Origin: Flavipsychrobacter stenotrophus
Lineage (GTDB): Bacteria; Bacteroidota; Bacteroidia; Chitinophagales; Chitinophagaceae
NCBI GenBank assembly: GCA_947372365.1
Contig: CANBTK010000118.1
Span: forward strand, 1 to 6,482
DNA length: 6,482 bases
Direction: 5' to 3'
Shown: positions 1 through 6,124 of the stretch, piece by piece
Position numbering within the stretch: the stretch's first letter is position 1
Layout of the letters: every line of letters starts with the position of its first letter
Program-made: the position numbers and the translations under genes
The notes under the pieces: generated by a model
The model's database searches: none
Told to the model about the DNA's origin: nothing
What the model saw: only the letters and a program-made list of their open reading frames with translations

Positions 1-1
1 A

Positions 2-277
2 AGGAAAAATATGAAATCAAAAGCATTGAGCAACGAAGAAAAACTCTTGCTTCGTAAGCGCTCTGTTATCGAAACCGTCAATGACGAACTCAAAAATATT
101 TGCCAGGCCGAACACACAAGACACCGATCTATCAACGGATTTTTACTCAGCCTGATGAGTGCTATTGCAGCCTATTCTTTCTTCCCTAAAAAGCCGTCCA
201 TTAAAAACCACATCGAGGAAACCAACCCTGCACTTATTGCCCAGTTCAACCAGCCTCAATTATGCGCTGCTGCTTAA
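2..277 (+). CDS. IS982-family transposase, C-terminal part (5' end outside window)
   Basis: This is the tail of a DDE transposase that cuts and rejoins the ends of its insertion sequence. The frame is open from base 2 (R-K-N before the first visible Met at 11), so the Met at 11 is probably internal and the gene starts outside the window. Counting from that Met, R17, E21 and K28 fit the R-x3-E-x6-K signature that carries the catalytic glutamate in IS4/IS5/IS982-type enzymes. The following text (ETVNDELKN, then EHTRHRS and a hydrophobic stretch ending in FFPKKPSI) is typical of the IS982 C-terminus. The reading frame shows no damage in the visible part, but the two catalytic aspartates lie outside, so whether the whole gene is intact cannot be judged. 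The family call is from recognition of the motif order; I am fairly sure of it. Confidence 0.85.
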   Translation, partial: RKNMKSKALSNEEKLLLRKRSVIETVNDELKNICQAEHTRHRSINGFLLSLMSAIAAYSFFPKKPSIKNHIEETNPALIAQFNQPQLCAAA

Positions 278-292
278 CCCGAACTCAGGTTA
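275..292 (+). repeat. Possible right terminal end of the IS982-type element
   Basis: The stretch AACCCGAACTCAGGTT overlaps the transposase stop codon and continues just past it. IS982-family genes usually stop close to the right terminal inverted repeat, so this is where that end is expected. The matching left end is outside the window, so neither the repeat nor a target duplication can be confirmed here. Confidence 0.35.
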
Positions 293-314
293 TTAGTCCA
301 TATCTATAAACATA

Positions 315-363
315 CGATCCCTATGGGATCGGTGCTTAACTAAACGAACTTGCCCTATAGGGC
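315..363. repeat. Pair of CCCTAT-type palindromes
   Basis: CGATCCC-TAT-GGGATCG at 315-331 is a perfect 7-bp inverted repeat around three bases. GCCCTATAGGGC at 352-363 is a perfect 12-base palindrome. Both are built on the core CCCTAT followed by GGG or AGGG, and they lie 20 bases apart. They could form hairpins in RNA or be paired binding sites; neither is followed by a T-run, so they do not look like intrinsic terminators. Confidence 0.5.
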
Positions 364-452
364 CATAGTTCAGCCCCATGCAACTCCCATGCCCCAGTTC
401 ATGTCCATCACAAAAATCACTATAAAATCATAGTTCAGACAAACTGCCTGTA

Positions 453-479
453 CCCACCGACAAAACCCACCCACCCACC
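453..479 (-). other. G-quadruplex-capable tract (i-motif on the opposite strand)
   Basis: Read on the minus strand, 479 down to 466 gives GGTGGGTGGGTGGG, four G-runs separated by single T bases. Another GGG follows ten bases further on (455-453). Short single-base loops favour a stable, parallel two-tier quadruplex, and a three-tier form is possible using the distant fourth GGG. The tract lies about 150 bases before the exporter start codon. Formation and function are inferred from the pattern only. Confidence 0.45.
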
Positions 480-592
480 GAAAATATAATTTTTCCTGCT
501 GCATCAAAACTAATTTCGCGTTTTTAGGGAAGCTATATCGTTATGTAATAACAGCTTTAGACTCTCTACTTACTACTTTCTACCAAGAAAGG

Positions 593-622
593 CTTACGAC
601 TTATCACTCACGACTTACGACT
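593..622 (+). repeat. Degenerate TTACGACT tandem repeat before the ABC gene
   Basis: TTACGACT occurs at 594-601 and 615-622, with TTATCACTC and ACGACT between them, so the whole tract is made of variants of one 7-9 base unit. A related pyrimidine-rich text, CTTACTACTTTCTACC, precedes it at 569-584. The repeat ends eight bases before the exporter ATG, so it would lie in the 5' untranslated part of the message. Confidence 0.5.
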
Positions 623-630
623 AATATAAA

Positions 631-2439
631 ATGGCAAGAGGCAGGCAAATTGTTGGGGAGGAATCGCCCAAACTTAAAATAAGCAAGGAGGCCCTTAAAG
701 AGGCTTTAATTATATTCAGGTACCTGAAGCCCTACAGGGTTATATTCATTACCGGGCTGGTTTTTATAGGGCTGAGCAGTGGCACTACCATGGCTTTCCC
801 TTACCTGCTTAAGCAACTCATAGATAGTGCCCATGGCGAACATACTACCGGCATACTGTCACTGAGCCCCGGAGGCATTGCATTAGTTATGATAGCAGTG
901 CTGGCATTGCAGATGGTATTTTCTTTCCTGCGCATTTACCTGTTTACCATGGTGGGCGAAAATGCGGTAGCCGATATGCGCAAAGACATATACCGCAGGT
1001 TGATAATGATGCCTATGGAGTTTTTCGCTCAGCGCAGGGTAGGCGAGCTATCCAGCCGCATAACAGCCGATATTTCGCAGATACAAGATGCGGTAACCAG
1101 CGTATTGGCTGAAGTATTGAGGGGGCTGCTTACCTTAATCATAGGCATTGGCTTTATCCTTTTTATAAGCCCAAGGATGACCTTGCTCATGCTATCGGTA
1201 ATACCCGTTATTATAGTTATTGCCCTTGTTTTCAGCAAGCGCATCCGCAAGCTGGCCAAAGAAGGGCAGGACCAATTAGCCGACTCGGGCGTGGTAGTGC
1301 AGGAAAGCCTGCAGGGCATCAGCAACGTAAAAGCCTTTGCCAACGAATGGTACGAAATAAAGCGCTACAACAGCAGCATAGCCAACCTGGTGAACCTGGC
1401 CGTAAAGAACGGCCGTATGAGGGGCTTCTTTGTTTCGTTCCTGTTGTTTAGCGTTTTTGGGGCTATTGTACTGGTAGTGTGGTACGGTACCGGGCTTATG
1501 CAAAGGGGCTTGCTGTCATTTGGCGACCTTACAGCATTTGTGGTATATACTGCCTTTGTTGGCGGCACCATGGCAGGCTTTGCCGATTTGTATTCGCAAT
1601 TGCAGAAAACACTAGGCGCTACGCAAAGGGTAAGGGAGCTGCTGAAAGAAGCGACCGAAGAAGTGGCCGAGGTAGAAACCCCGCTTTTGCGGGAGTATAA
1701 GCTGCATGGCAATATCACCATGGACCATATACAGTTCAGTTACCCATCGCGGCCGCTGATGCAGGTAGTAAAAGATGTGAGCCTTGAGGTGAAAAGCGGC
1801 CAGCAGGTTGCCATTGTAGGCCCCAGCGGCGCGGGCAAAAGTACGCTGGGAGCGCTGTTGCTGAGGTTTTATGAGCCTGATAAAGGCGAAGTTCGTTTTG
1901 ATGGCAAAGCGGCGCAGGGCATACCCCTTACCCAGCTCAGGAAACAAATGGCCATGGTGCCACAGGATATACTGCTGTTTGGCGGCTCTATTTTTGAAAA
2001 CATAGCCTACGGCAAGCCCGGTGCTACCCGCCGGGAGGTAGAGGATGCAGCAAGGCAGGCTAATGCATGGGAGTTTATCAAAAGCTTCCCCGAAGGATTT
2101 GAAACAATAGTAGGGGAGCGCGGCATAAAGCTATCAGGCGGGCAAAGGCAGCGCGTAGCTATTGCCCGTGCTATACTGAAAGACCCTGTTATCTTGTTGC
2201 TCGATGAAGCCACCAGCTCGCTCGATTCGGAATCGGAAGCATTGGTACAGGAGGCGCTTAATAACCTGATGCGCAACCGCACATCTTTCGTTATTGCCCA
2301 CAGGCTATCTACCATCCGCAATGCCGATTTGATTGTAGTGCTTGAAGATGGCCGCATTAAAGAAAGCGGCACCCACCAGCAGCTGATGGATATTGAAGAT
2401 GGGCTATACAAAAACCTGAACAGGCTGCAGGTGAATTAA
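631..2439 (+). CDS. ABC exporter, fused membrane and ATPase domains (MsbA/ABCB type)
   Basis: A 602-residue half-transporter that would work as a homodimer in the inner membrane, using ATP to export a lipid, drug or other hydrophobic substrate. Residues 30-335 form the membrane domain, with six hydrophobic segments near 37-59, 83-107, 160-180, 183-203, 266-288 and 299-320. The ATPase domain is complete: A-loop tyrosine Y371 (FSYPSRP), Walker A GPSGAGKST (397-405), Q-loop Q445, signature LSGGQRQR (501-508), Walker B ILLLDE with D525 and E526, and switch histidine H557 (AHRLST). Length matches the family's usual 570-610 residues. The start fits because the first 30 residues form the usual cytoplasmic lead-in (KLKISKEALKEAL...YLKPYR) and no earlier in-frame region looks coding. 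No Shine-Dalgarno sequence is seen. Motifs make it active-looking, but the substrate cannot be told; assignment to lipid A flipping would be a guess, as these genomes carry several paralogues. Confidence 0.95.
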   Translation: MARGRQIVGEESPKLKISKEALKEALIIFRYLKPYRVIFITGLVFIGLSSGTTMAFPYLLKQLIDSAHGEHTTGILSLSPGGIALVMIAVLALQMVFSFLRIYLFTMVGENAVADMRKDIYRRLIMMPMEFFAQRRVGELSSRITADISQIQDAVTSVLAEVLRGLLTLIIGIGFILFISPRMTLLMLSVIPVIIVIALVFSKRIRKLAKEGQDQLADSGVVVQESLQGISNVKAFANEWYEIKRYNSSIANLVNLAVKNGRMRGFFVSFLLFSVFGAIVLVVWYGTGLMQRGLLSFGDLTAFVVYTAFVGGTMAGFADLYSQLQKTLGATQRVRELLKEATEEVAEVETPLLREYKLHGNITMDHIQFSYPSRPLMQVVKDVSLEVKSGQQVAIVGPSGAGKSTLGALLLRFYEPDKGEVRFDGKAAQGIPLTQLRKQMAMVPQDILLFGGSIFENIAYGKPGATRREVEDAARQANAWEFIKSFPEGFETIVGERGIKLSGGQRQRVAIARAILKDPVILLLDEATSSLDSESEALVQEALNNLMRNRTSFVIAHRLSTIRNADLIVVLEDGRIKESGTHQQLMDIEDGLYKNLNRLQVN

Positions 2440-2461
2440 GGTGGCTAATGCGATATTGGTT

Positions 2462-2492
2462 TTTTGGCAGCTTTTCTGAAAAGCTGCCAAAA
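2462..2492. terminator. Perfect 14-bp hairpin after the ABC gene, possible terminator lacking a U-tract
   Basis: TTTTGGCAGCTTTT (2462-2475), loop CTG, then the exact complement AAAAGCTGCCAAAA (2479-2492). It begins 22 bases after the exporter stop, where a terminator is expected. However, T bases come before the stem and A bases after it, the reverse of an intrinsic terminator on either strand; only CAATTTATAT follows on the plus strand. It may instead protect the 3' end of the message, or act with a factor. Confidence 0.45.
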
Positions 2493-2535
2493 CAATTTAT
2501 ATACGGCAGCCCACAGCTTAAAAATGCCCACCCGC

Positions 2536-2566
2536 TTTAAAATCTCCCCATAACGGCCTATATTTA
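2536..2566 (+). promoter_or_regulatory. Candidate Bacteroidota-type promoter of the lipoprotein gene
   Basis: TATATTTA (2559-2566) matches five of the six fixed bases of the -7 consensus TAnnTTTG. TTTA (2536-2539), 19 bases upstream, resembles the -33 TTTG element at an acceptable spacing. If real, transcription starts at about 2571-2574, past the ATG at 2566, which makes the ATG at 2584 the usable start. Not tested. Confidence 0.35.
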
Positions 2567-2583
2567 TGCCAAATCCGCTATTT

Positions 2584-3351
2584 ATGAGCCTCAGGAAACT
2601 ACTTCTTTTTATACTCATCGCGTCAGTATTTACGAGCTGCACCCACTTTACGCAGGTCGTGTATGTATCGCCTACCACACAGGATATCAAGAGTATCAAC
2701 CATTTTTACCAATACGAAAATGATGATGTGAAAGTGGTGTATTGGTTTTGGGCCGACCATGGCGTTATGTCATTCCTATACTGGAATAAGACCGATATGC
2801 CAATGTACATTGACTGGAAAAAATCGGCTATGATTAATAACGGCAAGCGCATGAGTTATTATACCAACCAATATGCCAGCAACTATAAAACTTACGGTAC
2901 AACTTACGGGCTGGAGTGGCTGGATGTTTTCAACGATTACTACTCCATGTCATCGAGCACAAAGCTGAGCCGCGAGAGCCTGGTTAAGGGCGAAAGGGTA
3001 ACCTTTATACCACCGCACTCTTATATTACCCAGGCATTCTACAACCTTACTGCCAATATTTACTTTGATGTAACCGATAGGAATACCGAAGAAGAAACCA
3101 TCAATTTCTGCAAAGTATTTGTGAGCCGCAGCAACAAGGATATATCCTTCCGCAACTTCGTTACCTACTCATTCTCTGAGAATTTCAATACCGAAAATTA
3201 CATTGATAATGAGTTCCACCTGAACAAAGTGGTAACTATGCACGACAACTATTTTGGCTACAAAGATGTGGATGGCTACAAAGCCAACGACTGGGAAAGG
3301 CCATCGCGCTTCTTCATAAAAAACCTTAAGTGGCAAGACATTTATAAATAA
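2584..3351 (+). CDS. Uncharacterised Bacteroidota lipoprotein
   Basis: A 255-residue protein of unknown function, probably anchored to a membrane by lipid. The N-terminus M-S-L-R-K, a hydrophobic run LLLFILIAS and VFTSC give a lipoprotein signal peptide with the lipidated cysteine at residue 19; FTSC-type lipoboxes are common in this phylum. No acidic LES signal (S-D/E-rich) follows the cysteine, where the text is THFTQVVYVS. The mature part is rich in Tyr, Trp, Phe and Asn and has the look of a beta-rich fold. The most distinctive stretch is about residues 49-81 (VVYWFWADHGVMSF, then NKTDMPMYIDWKKS), which reads like a domain with an immunoglobulin-like edge, and later SFRNFVTYS and the YIDNEF motif. 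I recall similar hypothetical proteins in Bacteroidota but know no function. An in-frame ATG at 2566 would add MPNPLF; 2584 is preferred because the likely -7 box overlaps 2566 and because the shorter signal peptide has its basic residues next to the start. A terminator follows, so the gene seems to be transcribed alone. Confidence 0.85.
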   Translation: MSLRKLLLFILIASVFTSCTHFTQVVYVSPTTQDIKSINHFYQYENDDVKVVYWFWADHGVMSFLYWNKTDMPMYIDWKKSAMINNGKRMSYYTNQYASNYKTYGTTYGLEWLDVFNDYYSMSSSTKLSRESLVKGERVTFIPPHSYITQAFYNLTANIYFDVTDRNTEEETINFCKVFVSRSNKDISFRNFVTYSFSENFNTENYIDNEFHLNKVVTMHDNYFGYKDVDGYKANDWERPSRFFIKNLKWQDIYK

Positions 3352-3363
3352 CATCACAGGGGC

Positions 3364-3385
3364 TTGCCGGTATCGCATACCGCAA
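3364..3385. repeat. Small hairpin after the lipoprotein gene
   Basis: TTGC-(C)-GGTAT, loop CGC, ATACCGCAA form a 9-bp stem with one bulged C. It begins 13 bases after the stop codon and stands directly before the stronger terminator hairpin, so the message would end in two stacked hairpins. Confidence 0.4.
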
Positions 3386-3398
3386 TAGCAATACTAGG

Positions 3399-3438
3399 AA
3401 ACCATCAATAAAGCAGCCGCTTTATTGATGGTTTTTTT
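3399..3438 (+). terminator. Intrinsic terminator of the lipoprotein gene
   Basis: AAACCATCAATAAAGC (3399-3414), loop AGCC, and the exact complement at 3419-3434 form a perfect 16-bp stem. The T-run TTTTTTT (3432-3438) overlaps and follows the stem on the plus strand. This is the classic intrinsic terminator layout, 47 bases after the lipoprotein stop, and it separates that gene from RNase R. Confidence 0.85.
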
Positions 3439-3475
3439 ATTGCCTGGCCCTCTTGTGGGCTATTGTATATTATTT

Positions 3476-3493
3476 ACTTAACGTTAATTAAGT
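3476..3493. promoter_or_regulatory. AT-rich inverted repeat upstream of RNase R
   Basis: ACTTAA (3476-3481) and TTAAGT (3488-3493) are inverted around CGTTAA. Inside lie two overlapping palindromes, TTAACGTTAA (3478-3487) and TTAATTAA (3484-3491). It stands about 45 bases before the candidate -7 box of the RNase R gene, a position fit for an operator or an upstream activating site. No regulator is recognised; chance occurrence in an A+T-rich gap is possible. Confidence 0.25.
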
Positions 3494-3536
3494 GGCAGCG
3501 GCTACCCGGTATTACCAACTTTGGGCTATAAACCCG

Positions 3537-3544
3537 TATCTTTA
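3537..3544 (+). promoter_or_regulatory. Candidate -7 box of the RNase R transcription unit
   Basis: TATCTTTA matches five of six fixed bases of the Bacteroidota TAnnTTTG box and lies 24 bases before the RNase R ATG. The nearest TTTG (3520-3523) is only 13 bases upstream, and TTA (3512-3514) is 22 bases upstream, so no well-spaced -33 element is evident. Confidence 0.35.
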
Positions 3545-3568
3545 TAAATAAGAAATTTTATAAAGATT

Positions 3569-5629
3569 ATGCCAGGAAAAAAGAAGGCAAAGGACAAGAG
3601 TAACAGCGGCAACACACAAATACTTATAGGTAAGTTAGAAGTAACCCGCGGCGGAATGGGTTTTGTAGTGATAGAAGGCCGGGAAAAGGACATCATTATT
3701 AAGCGCGAAAATATAGGCAATGCACTGAACGGCGACGTGGTGCAGGTGGAAATAAGGGGCTATGAAGATAACAACAAGCGCATAGAAGGCTACATAAAAA
3801 GCGTTGTAAGAAGGAAGCAGTCAGAATTCAGCGGCAGGGTAGAAGTGCACCAGCATTTTTCGTTCCTGGTGCCCGATAGCGATAAGATGCCAGTGGATAT
3901 CTATATCCCGCTGCACCTGCTCAATGGTGCAAAGAATGGCGATAAAGCCATAGCCAAAATTGTAGAGTGGACCGGCAAGGCCAAGAACCCAGTGGGCGAG
4001 ATAGTGAGCATACTTACCAATGAATCGATGAACGAAATAGCGATGCAGGGTATTCTTACCGAGAATGGCTTCCCGCTCAGTTTCCCCGATGATGTGATGG
4101 AAGATGCAGCGCGCTACCCCGATGTAATAGACAGTAAAGAAATAAAGAAGCGCCGCGACATGCGCGAGGTGCTTACGGTAACTATAGACCCTGCTGATGC
4201 GCGTGATTTTGACGATGCCATTTCGTTCCAATCGCTGAAGGGCGGCTGGTATGAGGTGGGCGTGCATATTGCAGATGTAGGGCATTTCATAGAAGCTGGC
4301 TCGGCGCTGGATGAAGAGGCCTACCGCAGGGCTACCAGCGTGTACCTGCCTGACAGGGTGCTGCCTATGCTGCCGGAAAGGCTATCGAACGAATTATGCT
4401 CGTTGCGCCCCAATGAAGACAAATACACATTCTCTGCAATTTTTAAGATAAACAAAGCAGGCAAGGTAAAAGAAAGCTGGATAGGCAAGACGCTCATACA
4501 CAGCGACCGCCGCTATAGCTACGAAGAGGTGCAGGTAATAATAGAGGGTGCCAAGGGCGATAACTCAAAAGAACTGCTGGTGCTGAATGAAATGGCGCAA
4601 AACCTGAGGGCGGAGCGTTTTAAACATGGCGCTATCAATTTCTCATCGCAGGAAGTGCGTTTTAAGCTGGATGAAAAAGGCGTACCGATTGGTATAACCA
4701 TAAAAGAAAGCAAAGAAGCCCACAAGCTGATAGAAGAATTTATGCTGCTGGCCAATAAAACGGTGGCGGAATATGTTGCTACATTTGAAGTGAAGGGCGA
4801 AAAAGTGCCATTCCCTTACCGTGTGCATGACGACCCGGACCCCGATAAGCTGAAAATGTTCGCCTTGTTCGCGGGCAGGTTTGGCGTGAAGCTGGACTTC
4901 AGCGACCCGGAAGGCGTTGCAAAATCATTTAATGAAATGCTGGATAGCGTGAGGGGCAAGCCGGAACAGCATGTGCTGGAGCAACTGGGCATCCGCACCA
5001 TGTCGAAGGCGGTATATACTACCCACAATACTGGGCACTATGGCCTGGGCTTTGAGGACTATTGCCATTTTACATCGCCTATCCGCCGTTACCCCGATGT
5101 ACTGGTGCACCGCATTTTGCAGGAGTGCCTGGAAGGAAAAGCCAAGCCAATAAAGGACCTGGAAGCCAAGTGCCGCCATTGCAGCGACCAGGAGCGCCGT
5201 GCTATGGATTGCGAGCGGGCCGCCAACAAATACAAGCAGGTGGAGTTTATGCAGAATTTTGTGGGCGATGATTTTGAAGCGGTAATAAGCGGCGTTGCCG
5301 CCTTCGGCTTCTGGGCTGAAACCGTGGAGCATAAATGCGAAGGCATGATATCTATTACCAGCCTTGCCGACTATGACGATTTTGCCTTTGTAGAGCAGGA
5401 ATATGCACTGGTAGGCTACAGCACCGGGCTGCGCTTTGGTATGGGCGACAAGGTAAAAGTACGCGTTGTATCTACCAACCTCGATAAGCGCCAGATAGAC
5501 TTCGCAATACTGGAACTGCCCGAGCAAACCCGCAAGCCCAGCCGCAAAATCAACACCAACAAACCCAACCCCAATAAAGGCTCCGGTCGCAACTATGCCG
5601 GGAGTAAGAAAAAGAAGAAAGGGAAGTAG
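3569..5629 (+). CDS. rnr: Ribonuclease R (RNB-family 3'-5' exoribonuclease)
   Basis: A 686-residue cytoplasmic enzyme that degrades RNA from the 3' end, including structured RNA, in mRNA decay and rRNA/tRNA quality control. Order of domains: basic start; cold-shock domain 1 about 20-62 (GKLEVTRGGMGFVVIEG); cold-shock domain 2 about 85-145; RNB catalytic domain about 195-525; S1 RNA-binding domain about 563-650 (ISGVAAFGFWAETV); and a basic tail ending GSKKKKKGK. The four metal-binding aspartates are present in DPADARDFDD: D207, D213, D215 and D216. The conserved HFTSPIRRYPD motif is at 500-510. The protein is shorter than the E. coli enzyme (813) because the N-terminal helix-turn-helix domain is missing. 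A stop codon (TAA at 3545-3547) in frame upstream shows this is not a wrong start. I recall the same short form in Chitinophagaceae. RNase II is the alternative, but the lysine-rich tail and sequence favour RNase R. The next gene starts 14 bases after the stop with no terminator between. Confidence 0.95.
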   Translation: MPGKKKAKDKSNSGNTQILIGKLEVTRGGMGFVVIEGREKDIIIKRENIGNALNGDVVQVEIRGYEDNNKRIEGYIKSVVRRKQSEFSGRVEVHQHFSFLVPDSDKMPVDIYIPLHLLNGAKNGDKAIAKIVEWTGKAKNPVGEIVSILTNESMNEIAMQGILTENGFPLSFPDDVMEDAARYPDVIDSKEIKKRRDMREVLTVTIDPADARDFDDAISFQSLKGGWYEVGVHIADVGHFIEAGSALDEEAYRRATSVYLPDRVLPMLPERLSNELCSLRPNEDKYTFSAIFKINKAGKVKESWIGKTLIHSDRRYSYEEVQVIIEGAKGDNSKELLVLNEMAQNLRAERFKHGAINFSSQEVRFKLDEKGVPIGITIKESKEAHKLIEEFMLLANKTVAEYVATFEVKGEKVPFPYRVHDDPDPDKLKMFALFAGRFGVKLDFSDPEGVAKSFNEMLDSVRGKPEQHVLEQLGIRTMSKAVYTTHNTGHYGLGFEDYCHFTSPIRRYPDVLVHRILQECLEGKAKPIKDLEAKCRHCSDQERRAMDCERAANKYKQVEFMQNFVGDDFEAVISGVAAFGFWAETVEHKCEGMISITSLADYDDFAFVEQEYALVGYSTGLRFGMGDKVKVRVVSTNLDKRQIDFAILELPEQTRKPSRKINTNKPNPNKGSGRNYAGSKKKKKGK

Positions 5630-5643
5630 TTTAATAAGCTTCT

Positions 5644-6072
5644 ATGCCACAAAATAGTATTAGCGGAGATTGGACAGGGATAATCACCTATGAGAAGGGG
5701 TATGAAAATATACCGAGTAGGGTGCTTCATTTTGAGATGAATATTGTTCAGGAGGGTGAGAAAATCATTGGAGTTGCAATTTACGCAAATGGATTTGGCG
5801 TCAATCCTGAGCCAGCGGATATTTCTGGAGATTTTATTGATAACCGCATAGATTTTCTTAAGCAATACAGAGCATATTACTATTGGGAGAATGGAGAAGT
5901 CAGAATTGATAAAACAAAGCCCGGTCTTTTGATTTATTATAGGGGCATTTATATAGAAAATTCAAAAGAGTTTGTCGGGAAGTGGAAAGTTAAGTACAAG
6001 GTGAAGCTCTTCGGAATTATACCAATTGGTATTTACCCACTCCGTGGAAGTTGGCGGATGTCCAGGAAGTAA
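5644..6072 (+). CDS. Hypothetical protein, possibly lipocalin-like, downstream of rnr
   Basis: A 142-residue protein with no signal peptide or membrane segment, so probably cytoplasmic. I do not recognise a named family. It starts with ISGDWTG, a G-x-W motif like the one opening lipocalin-type barrels. It continues with alternating hydrophobic/polar strands (VLHFEMNIVQEG, IIGVAIYANG, IDFLKQYRAYYYW, LLIYYRGIY, FVGKWKVKY) and closes with GSWRMSRK. This resembles small single-domain beta-barrel proteins that begin and end on Gly-Trp strands; ligand and role are unknown. It begins 14 bases after rnr and likely shares its transcript, with no Shine-Dalgarno sequence. It is clearly richer in A+T than rnr: bases 5701-6060 count to about 38% G+C by hand, whereas sampled 60-base rnr lines range from 23 to 40 G+C. 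That suggests a later arrival beside rnr. The reading frame is intact. Confidence 0.75.
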   Translation: MPQNSISGDWTGIITYEKGYENIPSRVLHFEMNIVQEGEKIIGVAIYANGFGVNPEPADISGDFIDNRIDFLKQYRAYYYWENGEVRIDKTKPGLLIYYRGIYIENSKEFVGKWKVKYKVKLFGIIPIGIYPLRGSWRMSRK

Positions 6073-6088
6073 AAAATAGCAATACTGA

Positions 6089-6118
6089 CCCAATTGGCGC
6101 AAGTCTTTTCGACTTGCG
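6089..6118 (+). repeat. REP-like hairpin repeat, left copy
   Basis: A hairpin with stem CGCAAGTC (6098-6105), loop TTTTC and stem GACTTGCG (6111-6118), preceded by CCCAATTGG. Compared with the reverse complement of the right copy, 28 of 30 bases agree. It begins 16 bases after the stop of the hypothetical gene and could also act as that message's 3' end structure, although no T-run follows. Confidence 0.75.
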
Positions 6119-6124
6119 AAACAG

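Larger units (their letters stand above)
278..630. other. Gene-free region between the IS end and the ABC exporter gene
   Basis: No reading frame of believable length or family resemblance lies here on either strand. The region holds two palindromes (315-331 and 352-363), a 10-base direct repeat CATAGTTCAG (364-373 and 429-438), a C-rich tract (453-479), a small inverted repeat GTTAT-GTA-ATAAC (540-552) and a degenerate repeat (593-622). A weak match to the Bacteroidota -7 box, TAATTTCG at 511-518, has only a T-run (about 490-494) near the -33 position, so the exporter promoter cannot be placed with confidence. Part of this region may be debris left by mobile elements. Confidence 0.6.

Noticed and set aside
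368..404. A 12-codon minus-strand frame (MDMNWGMGVAWG) in the gene-free region
   Set aside because: It is too short to separate from chance, with no ribosome-binding signal, promoter or repeat copy to support it.
278..630. A tRNA, riboswitch or other structured RNA in the long gene-free region
   Set aside because: No cloverleaf, T-loop text or riboswitch core could be found by eye. The palindromes are isolated short stems without the required joining sequences.
2445..2699. An 84-codon minus-strand frame running across the hairpin and the lipoprotein start
   Set aside because: It overlaps the lipoprotein signal peptide, includes the hairpin at 2462-2492 as coding sequence, and shows no family resemblance beyond a chance hydrophobic/basic look.
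3384..3395. AATAGCAATACT repeated at 6075-6086, both copies just after a gene
   Set aside because: A shared 12-base word is expected about once by chance in a window of this size, and no wider similarity surrounds the two copies.
4925..5527. A 200-codon open frame on the minus strand inside rnr
   Set aside because: It lies fully opposite the RNB and S1 coding region, whose motifs are intact. Its translation shows no domain, and long antisense frames arise from the codon bias of the real gene.
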